Notes under the pieces: model-generated
What the model saw: the letters and a program-made list of their open reading frames with translations, nothing else
The model's database searches: none
What the model was told of the DNA's origin: nothing
Position numbers and translations under genes: made by a program
From: Darksidea phi
Lineage: Eukaryota; Ascomycota; Dothideomycetes; Pleosporales; Lentitheciaceae
Assembly: GCA_030770425.1 (NCBI GenBank)
Contig: JASJFT010000054.1
Location: 124,001 to 188,000, forward strand
DNA length: 64,000 nucleotides
Reading direction: 5' to 3'
In this document: one piece after another, positions 10,563 through 23,704 of the stretch
How the letters are laid out: every line of letters starts with the position of its first letter
How positions within the stretch are numbered: position 1 is the stretch's first letter

Positions 10563-11886
10563 ATGTCACCTGCTCCGATCACTCAGAATGCAGCTGCATC
10601 GCCTAGTCCGATCCAGTCTCCACCGCAGCCATCATCTACATCAGCGCGTCGTAAGTCAAGACTTGATACTTTCGTATGATTAATGTGTGATGGCTAACAT
10701 TATTGCAGCTAGTCCTCCCCATCCTCAAAGCTTCGATGATATTTTCCACACGAAGTTTATGGACATCATCAACAAGTTCAAAAATGACCCGCGGTCAGGC
10801 TCATTGACTCAAAAGGATCGGAAGAGCTTCATTGACACCGCTTACTCTGAAACGGACGCGGAGTTCTTTGGGGATCGCCAACTCGCCGACAATGAGATCA
10901 AACTGCGCGCTCTTACTAAAGTTTTTTACAAGGTCCTCGCCGAAGAGCCGTGGTCGGAAGACTGGATCCGTCCTCATGATGTCGAGCGGAAACTCTCCAG
11001 GTTCGAGATGCACAAGGAGTCCGTCCCTCTCGCAGCCGAACACGGCATCTCGACTCCACGGGAGGCTATAGCTGCTGCTCGCCGCGCGATGACTATGCAA
11101 AAGAGTGCACCTCAGGATAAGACTAACTTGCGCGGACCATTTGATGATATCGAAATCATCTATATTCCCGGTACAGTTTCCTCAACTGCAACGAACAAGA
11201 TCGACCGTGAGACTATTTACCCCGTGTCCGTAGCTAGCGTAGCCAACACGCTGCAAACCCACATATGTCGAGACATGACACGCCCTTTCGCCATGGCGCA
11301 GAAGTTCGTTGGCTGCACCGACACGGAAGAGCTCACCAAGATGCGCCAGTTCGCCTGTGACGTCTGCGACTATGCTCCCCACCTCCTGGACAACGACAAT
11401 ATTAGCCTTCTCATCATCCTGCTTATCCTAACCCGCTCGGAGATCTGTCGTCGCTTCGAAAATAATGGCATTCGCATCGAAGGCTCAACGATCAGCCACC
11501 GTCGAGCAGAGTGCATGAAGCAGAAGTTGGGCTGGAGGACAACAGATGAACGCAAACCGTTTGACAACGTCGCCGCCGAACTCCAAACGCGCGTCAAGAA
11601 TGCGTGCTTCCCGGCTCCACGGGTTCATCGTGGTAACACGCGGAAACCGTCGCGTAAGTCATCCACGCCGGCTACACCTTCCAATCCTCCCATCGGTTTC
11701 TATGCTGGGCCGCAGGCTCGGCATTCTCTGAATGGCAATATTAATACTGGTATCAATATCCCGGCTCCGCCGGCGCGTGTCTCATTCTCAACTAGCCCTT
11801 ATGTGAGGAATCCAGGTCCACCCGCACATGCAGCAATAGTGATGGGCCCGGGAAGCAGTGCGGCGGAGCCTATGGATCTCTCATAG
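10563..11886 (+). CDS. Hypothetical protein, 421 aa, two exons
   Basis: Exon 1 is 10563-10650 (starts MSPAPITQNAAASPSPIQSP), the 58-bp intron 10651-10708 has a GTAAGT donor, a GCTAAC branch site and a GCAG acceptor, and exon 2 is 10709-11886. Phase 1 is kept across the junction. The first 33 residues are Ser/Pro/Ala-rich and disordered. Residues about 38-300 are a globular, charged, mostly helical region, with a hydrophobic stretch around NISLLIILLILTRSEI that looks like a buried helix rather than a membrane span. The last 90 residues are a low-complexity Pro/Ser/Asn tail. No catalytic motif or family is recognised. The disordered ends and absence of a signal peptide suggest a nuclear or cytosolic protein, which is inference only. 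Confidence 0.75.
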
Positions 11887-14800
11887 TGTTGTGATGCTCA
11901 AACGATGCGGGCGGAGACAGAAACCCACCCACATGCACAACTGCATAGAATCGGCGTCAGGGTATTCCTTCATTCATCTTTTCTGCATGTACACGGCGAT
12001 CACGGTGCATGCGTTTAGCGTCTGTCCGGGCAGGACAGTACTGTGGTCTCTCGGTATATCAGTGAGTGGCCATTTTAGGCTTCGGCCTCATTCAGCAGGG
12101 GTGAACGCGTACATTTTTCGATATCATAGCCCCAATCCAAGGCTTCATTCAGTACAGAATCTCACTCTATCTCTAAACTATGCCTTTCGTGAATGGCTGG
12201 GCCACGTGTGCGGGGCTGGGTTCGCTTCAGACGGCCGTGCGCGCTAGCGCCTTGACGTGTGTTCACCGCCTCGTTGATCACCAGCCATCTCAATATCGAC
12301 AAGCTCAATCCGATTTACCGCTGTGATATGCACACGTGAGCTAATGTTATATACAAGCTTGTCGAAAGTGGCGAACAAGAAGCTAGTTGCATAACCTACT
12401 TATCATCCACAACACAGCGTATTCTGTGGCACGTTGATCTCGTCCCATTTCAAATGTTCTAACATACCCGCGGTAACCAAGATCTGCCGTCTTGCCTGCG
12501 TTCTAGGCAAAGCCGATGGATGCAGGCATATCATCAATACCTTGGTTTCGAGAATCCGTATATAAGTTCATCGTCCTTCAGCTAAGCATACTGCAGCAAC
12601 ATCGAGTCTTGTTTCGGCCTTGGGCATGTTCAATTAGCTTTTGGGTATACTTGCAGGACAAAGCAAGTATGGAAAGTACAATCAGTGTTCAGTGGAGTGG
12701 GACATTGTCGCAACGATCCTGCATTGCTCGTTCAACACGAACCCGCGGTGCATCACTCGTGATAGTATTAAGTTGAAGAGTGGAGTTACTTATTCTAAAT
12801 CACGCCTCCGCTTTCCTTCAAGGAGTAGATACGGTGCCGAAGCTAACCGTAATCGTGGACCGCGAATTCACAACACCTAAAGTATTACAAACCGTGCGGC
12901 TGATTGCCGAAGGAGTGGTTGACGGAGAGCACTCTTTCAATGATTACGTGAACAGGCATTCGCCTCCTGCTCCAGGCCTCGCACTGGTGCTTTTGTGGTT
13001 CTATGCTAAGTAACTACTCTATTTGTATCGCCCTACCTTTACCCAACGGTCAAGCGCCCCCGTCAACTAGCTCTCAGTCGCCGGTTGTCGTACAACTATG
13101 CATCTACGCAAACCTTGCCTACAATGTCTACATACATAGGAGGAGGCGTTTGTCGGTTCGTCGCTGTTACTTCAATTACCCGCTGAACTGCGCTCGAGAT
13201 CTACTCACGTCAGCACGCCTTTCGTATCATCTCACCCGAATTCGCCGGAGATTTCCACTGTTGCAGGATAGTCCATGATGTGATCGATGTCGAACTCGCG
13301 AAGAAAACCATTAATATGCTAAATGATCCTGTTCCTTCTTCCCCACATGAAGCTTGTCAAAGGGTCAGAGATTAATAATTTCGACGGCGCCACACAGATG
13401 CAAATAGCGATTGGCTTACCCTCGTGATCCTGTATGTATCAATACATGTAGAGCAGGGTGATCTATTACTGATGTTTGGCTAAGCTGATGGGCTTGCATA
13501 TCTATCCTATCAAGGTGCGAGTGTACGATGCTGTGGAGCTAGAGGCGAGACTCTACTGGAGAATCATAACTCTTCGACACAGAACAAGCTGATATCGACC
13601 GATAAGGGACAAGGATCGAGTGAAGAGCAGTCAACATTTGTTTTGGATTTGCACAGTGGGATTCTCTTTTGTAAGGTCCGCACGAAACACAGTAGGAGTT
13701 TGTACACAGTAGAAGTGCTATACCACACGTTATACAAGATAATAGAGCTGTAGAGCTGTACACAGTACCGTCAATCGTGAGCGACGAGGTGATCTTTTGA
13801 ACATTGAGGCGGTTCAGTCGACATATAATGCATATATCGTGTGGACCAATGTCACGCCCTTCGCCACGCGGCTTAGTTCTCGTTTGCTCAAATCCCTGTA
13901 CTAAGGCCCGGCACAGCCCTACTCAATTCTTCCACTATTAGCAATCTCCACATCCACGCTAACCCCGCTTCTGCAACCAATCCCCGATCTCATGTTCCTG
14001 CCACCCAAGAATTGACGCCGATCCCGCTATCTACCCATTCAGCTTAACGCCCAGGCGAAAGCCTGATCTGGGGCCGGTTCAATCGGTATCGCAACGATGA
14101 GCTTAGATATGAGGTTGGCGGGGTGCCGAATCCGAGCAGGATGGTGTGGAAGAGGAAACATGGGCTGGGGAGGGTTGAGAAGGTGGTAGCATACGGATTG
14201 CCGAGAATTGTTTGGTGGGTTATATTACGCTGCCCTCATGATCCGTATGCTCCATCCAAGTGCGATATTAAGGTTCAGCGGCATGGTCACTGAGCTTAAT
14301 GCACCTCACCTACTCATGCCTCACATTGAGATCGCCGCTGAAGTAAGTCTTCAGGAACTCTCAATTTAATGAAGGGAGGAAGTAGTCTATTGTTATCTTG
14401 AAGAAACTGGGCTGCTCTAATCGCGACTGCAAAACGCCCGGTATTGAATGTAAAGAGAACATATCACATTTGGTGTAAATCAATGTGGAGCAACCAAAAT
14501 TCTAGCTCCTTGTGACCGCGTAAATTACTTGTACAGTGAGAGAAGTATAGTTCTTTGGTACTTAATGTAAGCTCAAGAGCCTATCCGCGATCCATAGATG
14601 GTTTTGGCTTGCTACCCAGCTTGACAGTGATTCTTGTCTCAACAGCCATTGAAGTATAGCTCTCTTCCCTCCTCGATTAGTTCAAGCACCCCTTAAATAG
14701 ACTAGGCAAGAAAAATTGAGGTTGACGAAACCGGCACAAAGGATAAGAGATTTCGCATTCGTGGAGATGATCTTTGCTAGAGGGGATGGTAAAGAGATGG

Positions 14801-15777
14801 TAGCATGTCTATGGAGTTCCATTGTCTAGCCTGTACGATAAAAGCACTGGCATCAACGATCCGACCCCGGCGACGTAAACACACCACACTCTGCTGATTC
14901 TTGTCTAAGAGTCGAACTTGGATTCAGAGATTAGAATTATCTTGTTCTAGTATTGAACCTGGTATCGCTTGAGTGAGTGGCGGTGACGTCTAGTATCTAC
15001 AACGTGTTGGTAGCATCACACTCCGCAGTCATATAGCCTTTTGACGGCCCGTCCATACCTTGTACGTAGTAAAGTAATCAGACCGTGACAACCGTACCAT
15101 CCGTTCACAACGGCCCCGCAGGAACTCTCGTCTTCTATACCTCCTAAAATCTTATGCCTTGTTCCTCGGCTCTATCACAGTGATGTCCTACGATGTAAGT
15201 TTTCTCCCCTCTAGATGAAGCCAGTGTCGACTGGTCCCGCTGCTCCACCCAACGTGCACGTGACGGACGGTTGAATTAGTGGTGCTTTTCAACGTCTACT
15301 ATTCAATTATGGCGTGTATAGGAATACGATGTTAGTGCCGGTTCTCATATAAGTATAGTTTTATTATTAGATATCATTACTACAATAGTGAAGTTGCGCA
15401 ATGTAGCTTTCCTCCTGGAAACCTCAGAAAAAGAAAAAAAGAAGTTTTCTCCCAGAAATACACGCACCGTCCAAGCACGGCGAGAGCCCAGATGGTCGTC
15501 CAAGCAAAACTAGAGGGAATGAATTCGCAGCTGCCTATTTGGCTATGATGTGAGTAGTAACAAGGCTAGATTTCCAAGACGGCGAGCACCAAGTTGTAAG
15601 CTTGGGTAGAAAATGCTAAAATACATATATTGGTATACATATGACAGCGTTTACGATAAGAAAAAAGAGAGAGATATGGCCCTCGAGAAACAAAGCTAGT
15701 TCGTATCTTCATGAGAGACTATTGTAGATTATGGCGGGAAAGTTTCTTTCTCTCGGGTGGAGTCGATAATCGGGTAA
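11887..15777. other. Long intergenic stretch, no complete gene
   Basis: Nearly 4 kb without a supportable gene. Short frames on both strands lack start codons, splice partners or recognisable motifs. A gene relic (13874-14293) is listed separately. Bases 15340-15500 include an A-rich run on the 3' side of the NACHT gene. Confidence 0.4.
13874..14293 (+). pseudogene. Relic open frame with one internal stop, unknown family
   Basis: One frame stays open for about 138 codons apart from a TAA at 14045-14047 and ends at TGA 14291-14293. The part after the stop is charged and aromatic, with the character of a real protein (for example WGRFNRYRNDELRYEVGGV). No start ATG or intron was found and no family is recognised. 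A chance frame cannot be excluded. Confidence 0.2.
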
Positions 15778-18458
15778 TTATACAGCTTTCGATCGTCGAA
15801 ATATTGAGAACCTCTTCTTCTTTTGCGGCGGTGCGTAACGCTTTATTAGTTTTTCGGCGTCTCGTGGCGGCAAAACCTGAAAAACAAATTTCTTCAATAC
15901 ACCGAAGTCGGCACCGCTATCCATACACCTCTTGATAATCTTGTGGACTTTTCCTGTAGAGTCTGTTCCTGCGTCCGCTTTCAACTTCAAATATTGCGAC
16001 CAAGCTAGCTTTGAATAGCGCGCCAGGGACGGATCTGTCTCGAGTTTGCGTTGTACATAAATGTTCAACCCTTGCCTACATGCCCACGACAGGAAGCTAT
16101 CACAGCCGTTCCAGGCCCCGCTGCACAGCACTATAAGTGACTCCTTATCCCTCCTCTCTTGTTTCCTGGCCTCGGCAGATATGAAGAGCGCTGTACGATC
16201 GAGCAGCTGCACTGGCGAACCTCCAGTGGTCAGTTCTAGCTCTCGAGCATGATATAGCAGTTGGTATATCAGAGCTTGTAGCTGGCTGCCCACAAACTGG
16301 AGACGTTTTAATGTGACCTTCAGTGTTTGTATTTCGGCAACGGTGGATTTGCAAATCGCCATGTCCGCGTTGAAGCCTTCCCCAACCCAGCCCCACAGCA
16401 TCCTTTGGATATCCTCTGTCTTAAGGAAATCTCTGACGGTTCGGTGCAAGAAATCTACCCGGTATCGGAAAGGTACATCTTCTGATCTGTCTTCTGACAC
16501 TTCGAGAAGACACTTGCAGCGTCCCATTAACCGTCGTTCCATTTGTGTCTTTCGTTGTTGCAATTCAGCGTCCTCTAGGGGTGCTAGATAATCACTTGTT
16601 GCATAATCTGCATCTTCTTCCTCTAGGTCGATGAACCAATGGTTAAAAACGGTCAATGTATGAGATGACGCAAGTGTAACTTGAAACGCTTTCGCAGTCT
16701 GAACTCGGTAGATCGGCGGTAAGGAGGTGAACATGTGCATGAAGAAATCCTGCAGGTCGGATGGAAATTCTCGTAGCCGTAGTTGAAGATATTTGATACT
16801 GTCGCAGTTCTCGAGACCTTCAATCAACGACCGCACAACAAGGTAGACCCAGAGAAAGACGCCTTGTGCCTTCTCGATGAGTTCTTCAATGAGTTTATTA
16901 CATCGGCTATCCTGGCTTTGCATCTCCAGAAAATCAGGCCGAGACTCGAGTTGATCTTTCACGTATTTGCGGAAGTCCGATGCTGTAAGATCCTGAATAT
17001 AGACTTTGGGATTTGAACCACCCCCAAAGGCTGTCTCGAAGACATTCCAAGGACGGCTGGATAGGCATACCTTGAAGTTCAAACAACGGAGTGATTGGAT
17101 CAAAGTAATTAGGGCTGAGTGCTGGCCTTCGTACTCATCCAAACCATCTATGAAGAGACAAAATGCCGTGGTAGTGCTATGATTCCGGAGCCTTTTGATG
17201 GTGTCGATCAGTTCTTGGGCAGTCCATTGAGACGCTTCCGGTCCAGTATGAGCGATGCTGCACTCCTCCCATCGAGTTGGGCTCAATTCTGGTATTAGGC
17301 TCGGACACTTCGCACAAATGTCGTACAGAAGTGAGCGAAGGAGTCCCTCCTGCGATTTCTGTAAATCCGTGCCGGCAATCCAAAAGAAGAAAGGCGCTAC
17401 GACCAGTTTCCTTCTACCCGCCCAAATCTTTAGATGCTCCAGTGTCTCCGGATTATGTACCAAAAACTTCATCAATGTGCTTTTACCAGATCCAGGTTTG
17501 CCGCTCACCCAGTACACAGACCCTTCAGACTCTAGCCACTTTGTAAACTTTGTCTGATAGATCCACTGAAATGTTTCTGGATGCGCCTCTGCAATTCTGG
17601 ACTGTCGGACCCTCATTGTCCGGTACTGGAGGGTGCGCAGAAAGTTCATCGTAAGAGCCATGTCGCGGTAATCGACAGCAATCTCAGAGAGTCGTGTCGT
17701 TGGCATTTTGTTGTCCGAAGAAGTGCTGTGCTTCTTCTGTTCTTTCAACCAGCTGTCCACTCTAGTGTCGTACTGCATCCCAATTTCTTTCAAATCTTTC
17801 TTGAAATCAGTAACCAATTGCCGTATCATTTCATACAGGTCGACTTTCAACATGGTGATCTTATTCCCCAGGGAGGTCCCAAGTTGTTCGTCTGCTCTGT
17901 TGAGAGCCGCCAAAGACACATGGGTCGACAGAGGTGGGTTCTGGCTATCGACTAGTCAGATCACATATTGATTAGGCTTCTCCTTGGGCCGGCTACTTAC
18001 CTAGCAATCTGTTGCACCAGGTGTAATGCCAACGAGCTCTTGTACGATTCTAATCGTTTACACATCGCATCAATTTCACCTTTCCTCCATATTGTCAAAA
18101 GTGCCGCCCGGAAATTATCCCATTTCCGATTTGTTCCGTTGAGCTTTACTTGAAGGCTCTGAAGTGCTTTCAGAAGCTCATCGCCCGTAGCCTTGCAGTT
18201 GCGCGCAAGGCCGAGAAGCGCGGTATCCCTAGGATACGGATGACCAGTTTGGGGGTCAATGCGAAGAGGAGGTGCTACCAGGTGATCGCATAATCCTTGA
18301 AGATGGGTTGCAATATGGCTCAATTCCTCATTGTCTGAGGTGTTGCCCGACACGGACCCTGAGATTTCTCTGGTGACGTGGAAAAGTCTCGAACCGAAGT
18401 CAACGAACTGAACAATGTTGCCGGTTAAGGCTAGGGCAGTAAAAGGATCGAGGGCCAT
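15778..18458 (-). CDS. NACHT-domain STAND NTPase (fungal NLR-like), 874 aa, two exons
   Basis: Exon 1 is 18458-18001 (start MALDPFTALALTGNIVQFVD), the intron 18000-17945 is 56 bp (GTAAGT...GATAG), and exon 2 is 17944-15778. Of the two AG acceptors near 17945, only the one giving AG|C keeps the frame. Residues 1-160 form the helical N-terminal domain seen on fungal STAND proteins. Walker A is GKPGSGKST at about 301-308 and Walker B FCLFIDGLDEYEG at about 414-426, followed by a sensor-type SSRPWNVFE. The region after this resembles the helical extension usual in this class, and the protein ends in a basic tail (KKKRFSIFRRSK). No C-terminal ankyrin, WD or TPR repeats are visible, so the sensor region is short. 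Such proteins act as nucleotide-driven switches in fungal non-self recognition and regulated cell death; that role is by family analogy. Confidence 0.88.
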
Positions 18459-21400
18459 GATAATGAAAGACTTGAAGAGTGGGATTGATTTTCTCCCAAG
18501 GCTGAAGCGTTGAGCGGGGTGAGCAGCCTTGCGCACCCGCGTTAGCGTCTCGCAAATACGCGCCAAGTCTTGAGTTGATGAATAAGGTTGACATCTTGGG
18601 GGCGAAGCTGTCGAGATGTTGGTGTTAACAAATTGAGGAAACGTGCAGAGAATGTCTATTTGTCTTTTCGAAATGGCCCCAAACGGGTTGTACGCTAACT
18701 AGTTTAGTACAACGCTAGGCTATTGCTTGGTGCATGCACATGTGTGAGTGGATAGAAGCAATCCGTGGAACAGTGGATAGTTAATATGCCAAGACTACCG
18801 TGTCAACCGTTTCTATGGCATTCGAGATTTTGTCTTACAGTTTTCTCGAATTGCAACCTGATGAAGCTTAAGAATCTCGCAACGGGTAGCTTTAGCTATC
18901 AACTAGACTTGACAATAACTAGGTTGCTAATATATCGTCGGCACGTTATTATGGAAAGATCTAAGGTCACAGCAACACATTGAAAATAATAGGAAGAAGC
19001 GGTAACACATCGATGATAGACCATCTACACCTTACCCCCCATGACGACCTACCACATAATAGAGCTCAAGCATGACGATGGGAAAAGCAAGAAAATGCTG
19101 AGAGAGCAAAAAGGAGTACTCGAAGGGATCAGGACACATCGAGCGATCCATAGCGTGGAAACTCGGATCGTTGAAAGGTTGAAGATCGGCAGTTGAATCG
19201 GCCGTGTTGCGCATGGCGATCAAGAAGGGTTAAAAATAGAGTAGGTTTTCCTTCATGGTGTACGAAACCGCGCAAATCAGAAATGCAGTATGCACTGGCA
19301 AGGTCAGATGGACCAAACACGTTAATGAACATCCATCCAGCTCATTTGGTTCTAGCGATTTAGCGTTGGTTTGTACCCTCAATTGAGCTAAACAGTTAGC
19401 GTCCATACTCCAGCCATCAACGGAGCCTGCTTCGAACCGCAGGAAGTGAGGACCCACAACAGTGCATATGAAATTACTACCTCATTCTAAAAATTGCACA
19501 TGAGTACATGTTCGTCACACACCTCAAACTCACGTATCATTTCTCCTTTCAGCTAGACTTGCGAAGGCGTAAGGACCGAGAAATGTGAGTAGGCAACAGC
19601 ACGTAGGCAAGTGTTAGCGCAAACTATTCCAAGCGCAAGTAAGCGGAGAAAGCAAGGTGCATAGTTTCGGAAATCAATACAACGCTCACGTCTTCCTGCG
19701 ATATCGGGACCGTGTATTGATTATGAGGGTGTAGGAGTTGCGGGCCTAACCTCTCCGTCACGTGGACACGTGAAACCGTGTTTGTGTGCTCCAACCGACG
19801 CAAGGGCGGGGCGGTGTGCAAGGCGTTTCTCGGGCACAGGAAGGTGTGCGTTCTTTACGTACTGCTGCCCAAAGGCTAGGCTGGGGTTTGAGGATGCCTG
19901 ATTTCAGAGACTTACCGGGGGGTAGTTGACATTGGACTACCCGATACGGCAGTGTTGGGCTGCATACTAGACGATTGAGCGAGGGGGGAGGAAGATACCC
20001 ATGGGTCATGAGGAAGCCAGTGACCTGTTCGGAAACGAGGTTGAGCTCACTCACTAGACGGTGTGTACGGAGACCTGGCGGAAGCCTAGCAACTAGCAGC
20101 GTTGCGTGGCCCCGTTCGGGCTCAACGAACTTGGTGTCGTCCTCCGCTGGTCATATGTCACATTTTACGCAAACACTATACATTTGGAGAATGAATTAGA
20201 GTAACCGTGACGATGCCAACCCGCAGAAACGCACTTGGTAATCCCCGAACGGACTCAACACTTCTCTATGTCTAGTCCAACCTCCATTTTCCGACAACGA
20301 AGGTGTCACCCGAAGCAAAGACCAAGCTTTTGCAGCCTGGCGAGCCGCCCGCCAAACCCTCAATTCCGGTCCTATAAAACAGGCAAGCATTCGCTCAGCT
20401 GGACATGGGTCAATTGAGAAAGCTTGTTCATCCTCTTTACGGCAGAAGCCTTGCGATGACAACAGACTGGCAAGGTAGAGTGAGTGTGGCGTGGTTTGGG
20501 GCTTGGGGGCCAACGGTGGCCAGTTGCTAGGATCACAGCGAGGTATTCGGTCATTGCGTGCTGATGACATACTCATGGTGGGGTAAATTGGTCGATGGGG
20601 CCGTGATGCTTGTACTAGGAAAAAGGTGAGATTTTGGGCCGTTTCGATAATGCACTTTAGAAAGCCGGTCTCGGAGGTTAATTGTTGCGATGTACAGATG
20701 CCTGGCACGTGCTAGCGGCGGAGATTGGAAATCAATATTGGACGCAAGACTGAGCTGGAAAAGGCGACGATTGGATTGTACAGGGCTGACAGTTGCAAAT
20801 CGGTGATTTTCGTTGTTCCGCCTTCCGCGCTTGAAGCGGGTGAGACGCATGCATCGCCAGCCACTGTTGCACAGTAATCTTTGTTGATGTGCAGTTGAGT
20901 CCATAGCGGCAACTGTGCCGTACGCGTATCTTGTGTGGCTCTTGTTGCAAGGATCCGACCCTCCCCATCGTTGCTGTCGCCAGCTCATGATCGCCAACTT
21001 GCTACCCTTAGCCGTTTCGTACGATGAAGAAACACAATCGTTTCGCTGCCCAGGGCTGACGGGAAACCTGATCCGGTTTCGAGTCGTTCGCAGCAGCGTT
21101 CCGTTAGATATCGCCCTTGCCCAGTCTGCCGCATGTGAATGACAAAACATCCGCCGTCCGATAGAATTTTGCCGCAAAATCCCCAACCCGAGGGTTCAAA
21201 GCTGTTTAGACGAGCTGAGTGAGACGGAAACGGTCATGGGGAAAGGTTGGTTTCGTGAGCGTTCCAGGGCTGGAAATGCACATGGAAGTCTGTGGTCGAG
21301 TATGCTGCGCCACGCGCTAGACAAACACGGCTTAGCACTGTGTGGCAGCGTGGCTGATGAATGGTCAATGCACGTCGTCGAGGCGCTCCACCATCGCGGC

Positions 21401-23704
21401 CGGCAGATGCGACGTTGATTAGCCGGGCGGTCAGATTGGGCGACGCGGCCCGGGCGATGCAGCTTGGGCGCGGCACGTTGATGGGGCATGCGGAATGATT
21501 CTTGCACCGTCGCTGTTTGTGTGAGATGAGGGGTCTGTTTTGGGCGGTTGGAGTTTCGATAACATGTGACGAGTTATTTTCGGCGAGCGCTAGAAGCCTC
21601 ACGACGACGAAGGGACAGACACGATCGGTCTCTCGGACGGCACGTTCCAAGATTCCTCGCAATTCCAATTCCTCGCAGAGCGAGCTTCGCGCCACACCTG
21701 CGGCCCAATGGCAGGACCATGCCGAGATGTGGCTGCTTACATCTGTGGCTCTGCATCGCCAGTGTCCCAATCCGGCTTCTCCGCTTCCACAGTCAAGAGC
21801 TTGGAGGCTCTGGTCAGCGACGCAAGTTCGGGCTGGACAGTGTGTGCCGTGGTGCAAAACGGCGCGCTGGAAGGAGAAGCAGGGTCCCCAAAAGTCGGTC
21901 AAGGAAGGGCCAAATTTTACTGAATCTGCGGTCGCTGGCGCAAGGCTGAGGACGGCGGGGATGCTCAGAGTCGGACGGAGAGGGCTGGCGTGCTAATCAG
22001 TTACACCGACTCTACTCCGTCTCCTCCATCGACTGCGGAGATATGTTCTTGGTCAGCAGAGAGCGATATGGACGGCAGCAGGATTGCTCGCAGCAGGTTG
22101 GCCTCGGATCTGAAGAAGAGAGAAAAGGCGAATCTCGGACGACGCTCAAGGCAGCAATGCACGCGGACACAGTACTGCCTCTGCATGCCAGGCCGCGGAC
22201 GCTGAAGGGCGCGGCACTGCTAGCGCGCGATGCACCGACGACGAGGGCGTTCTGCACACGTTCGGAGACTTCACCATGCTGCTGCAGCGGGCATTGGTGT
22301 GCAAAATGCAATCAACATGCGAACGGTGGTCTCTGCACTTGTCTGCGGTGCGGTCCTTAGCGCCCGTCGCATCAGACCCCACCGGAGCGAATGGCGATGG
22401 CGGCCAAGCTCCCGGCTCTGCACCATCAGCCTCGACCAGAGGCCCTATGCGATACGCGGTTGGGCGTTTGGGCTCCAGTCGAGACACTCCCGTCGCGTGC
22501 CTGGCTCCAACACCACCTGCGGCCGACGGTACGGCGGATGACAGCATAGCCACCACCGCGCCGCCGTCTCCTTCAGCTGTCAACCAACAGGCGAGTGCGA
22601 CATTCGATACTGATCCATCACCGTCGGCTCCATCAGCGTCGTCGCAAGACAATCGCTGCTTTGGCCGCATCGCGCAATGTCGCTTTCGGCGCAATAGATT
22701 GTCCCCGCGCGCGCGCGATAGGGCATCACTGCCATACGATGCGCCGCGATGGCTGCCCGAGTTTGAGACAGTGTCATAGCGGCCGCGAATGACCTCTGGG
22801 ACTCGAAACCTGCACCAATTCTCCAATGCCGGTGCGCCGGCTCGCAGCCTTGTCCGTCTCTCTCACGACGCACGCTCGCTCACGACGCAGGCACGCAGAC
22901 CGGTCATATTCCAGCAGGGGGGGTGCCCACGCCAGCCCGTGGCTGCCCTCGCGGCTGTGCAATTCACCTTCGCTGCCTTTCCAAGAAGACTGGGACCCCA
23001 CCAAGGCCCGGCTCCGCGTTCATGCACTGCTCACCCTGCTCCTTGTTGCGGCCTGGCTTCTCTTTTGTTATTTCAGAGGGGAGGGCGCTCCTAGTCTGCT
23101 CGTGGTCCAATTCCAACCCGACCAGTCGCAGCCCTCGACCCCCCTTCTTCAGGCTACAACCTGCGGCGCATACATATACCCACCCACGCCCCCAGTAAGG
23201 CTGCTGCTTTTTGTTTGCACGCTGCACGTCCTCCTGCATCATCGTACTGCACGACATTTTTATTTTGGCTTTCGCCTCTCTGACTCTTGCCGCATCCAAT
23301 CGACCCTCACGCCCCTCCCCTTACGGGTACACTCATCTCATACTAGCCACAATCTGTCTCACCTGCGCCGTCACCTGCTCCTTTATATAGTCGACTCGTC
23401 CCCCTCCCTTTCGAGACACCCAGCACGAGAAGTACCTACCTGACTGTCGAGTGCTTTTTGCCCAGTTCGTTTCGCATCTCGACGGCTGCAAAGATTTATA
23501 TCCTCGTCGACGGAACCGGCTACAATCTATTTCTACTATAGTTCGGGCTTCGGATCTTATTGCGGGACAAGCGCATCCCACAACACCACCCCTCTCAGCT
23601 ACCCCAACCTGGCCGACTGGGAAGATTGAGGCCAAGTCACACTTCACGTGGACGCGCTCATCCCGGCCTGAACAGGACCGTCACCTCCAACACTGACCGT
23701 CGCA
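18459..23704. other. Long region without a supportable gene; 5' flank of the gene at 23705
   Basis: Bases 18459-20190 show no coding signal. From about 20200 to 23000 the DNA is GC-richer and carries many overlapping open frames on both strands (up to 226 codons). None has a domain, conserved motif, consistent codon pattern or splice partner, and they largely mirror each other, as expected of stop-poor GC-rich DNA. I leave them unannotated. Confidence 0.4.
23080..23440 (+). promoter_or_regulatory. Pyrimidine-rich promoter / 5' UTR tract
   Basis: The stretch is strongly C/T-biased on the plus strand (repeated CCCTCCC, CTCCT, TCTCTCT-like runs), ending about 260 bp before the ATG at 23705. CT-rich tracts are typical of highly expressed filamentous-fungal promoters just upstream of transcription starts. 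No clear TATA box. Confidence 0.4.

Noticed and set aside
13539..13763. Minus-strand 74-codon frame with a hydrophobic, Cys-rich start resembling a secreted peptide
   Set aside because: The frame begins at GTG, not ATG, there is no splice partner, and the composition after the start is random-looking.
20196..22826. Several 170-226 codon frames on both strands
   Set aside because: They overlap each other in antisense in GC-rich, stop-poor DNA, and none shows a domain, conserved motif or consistent codon pattern.
22826..23443. 205-codon plus-strand frame upstream of the coiled-coil gene
   Set aside because: Lies in the pyrimidine-rich promoter tract; its Leu/Ser/Pro content follows from CT bias.
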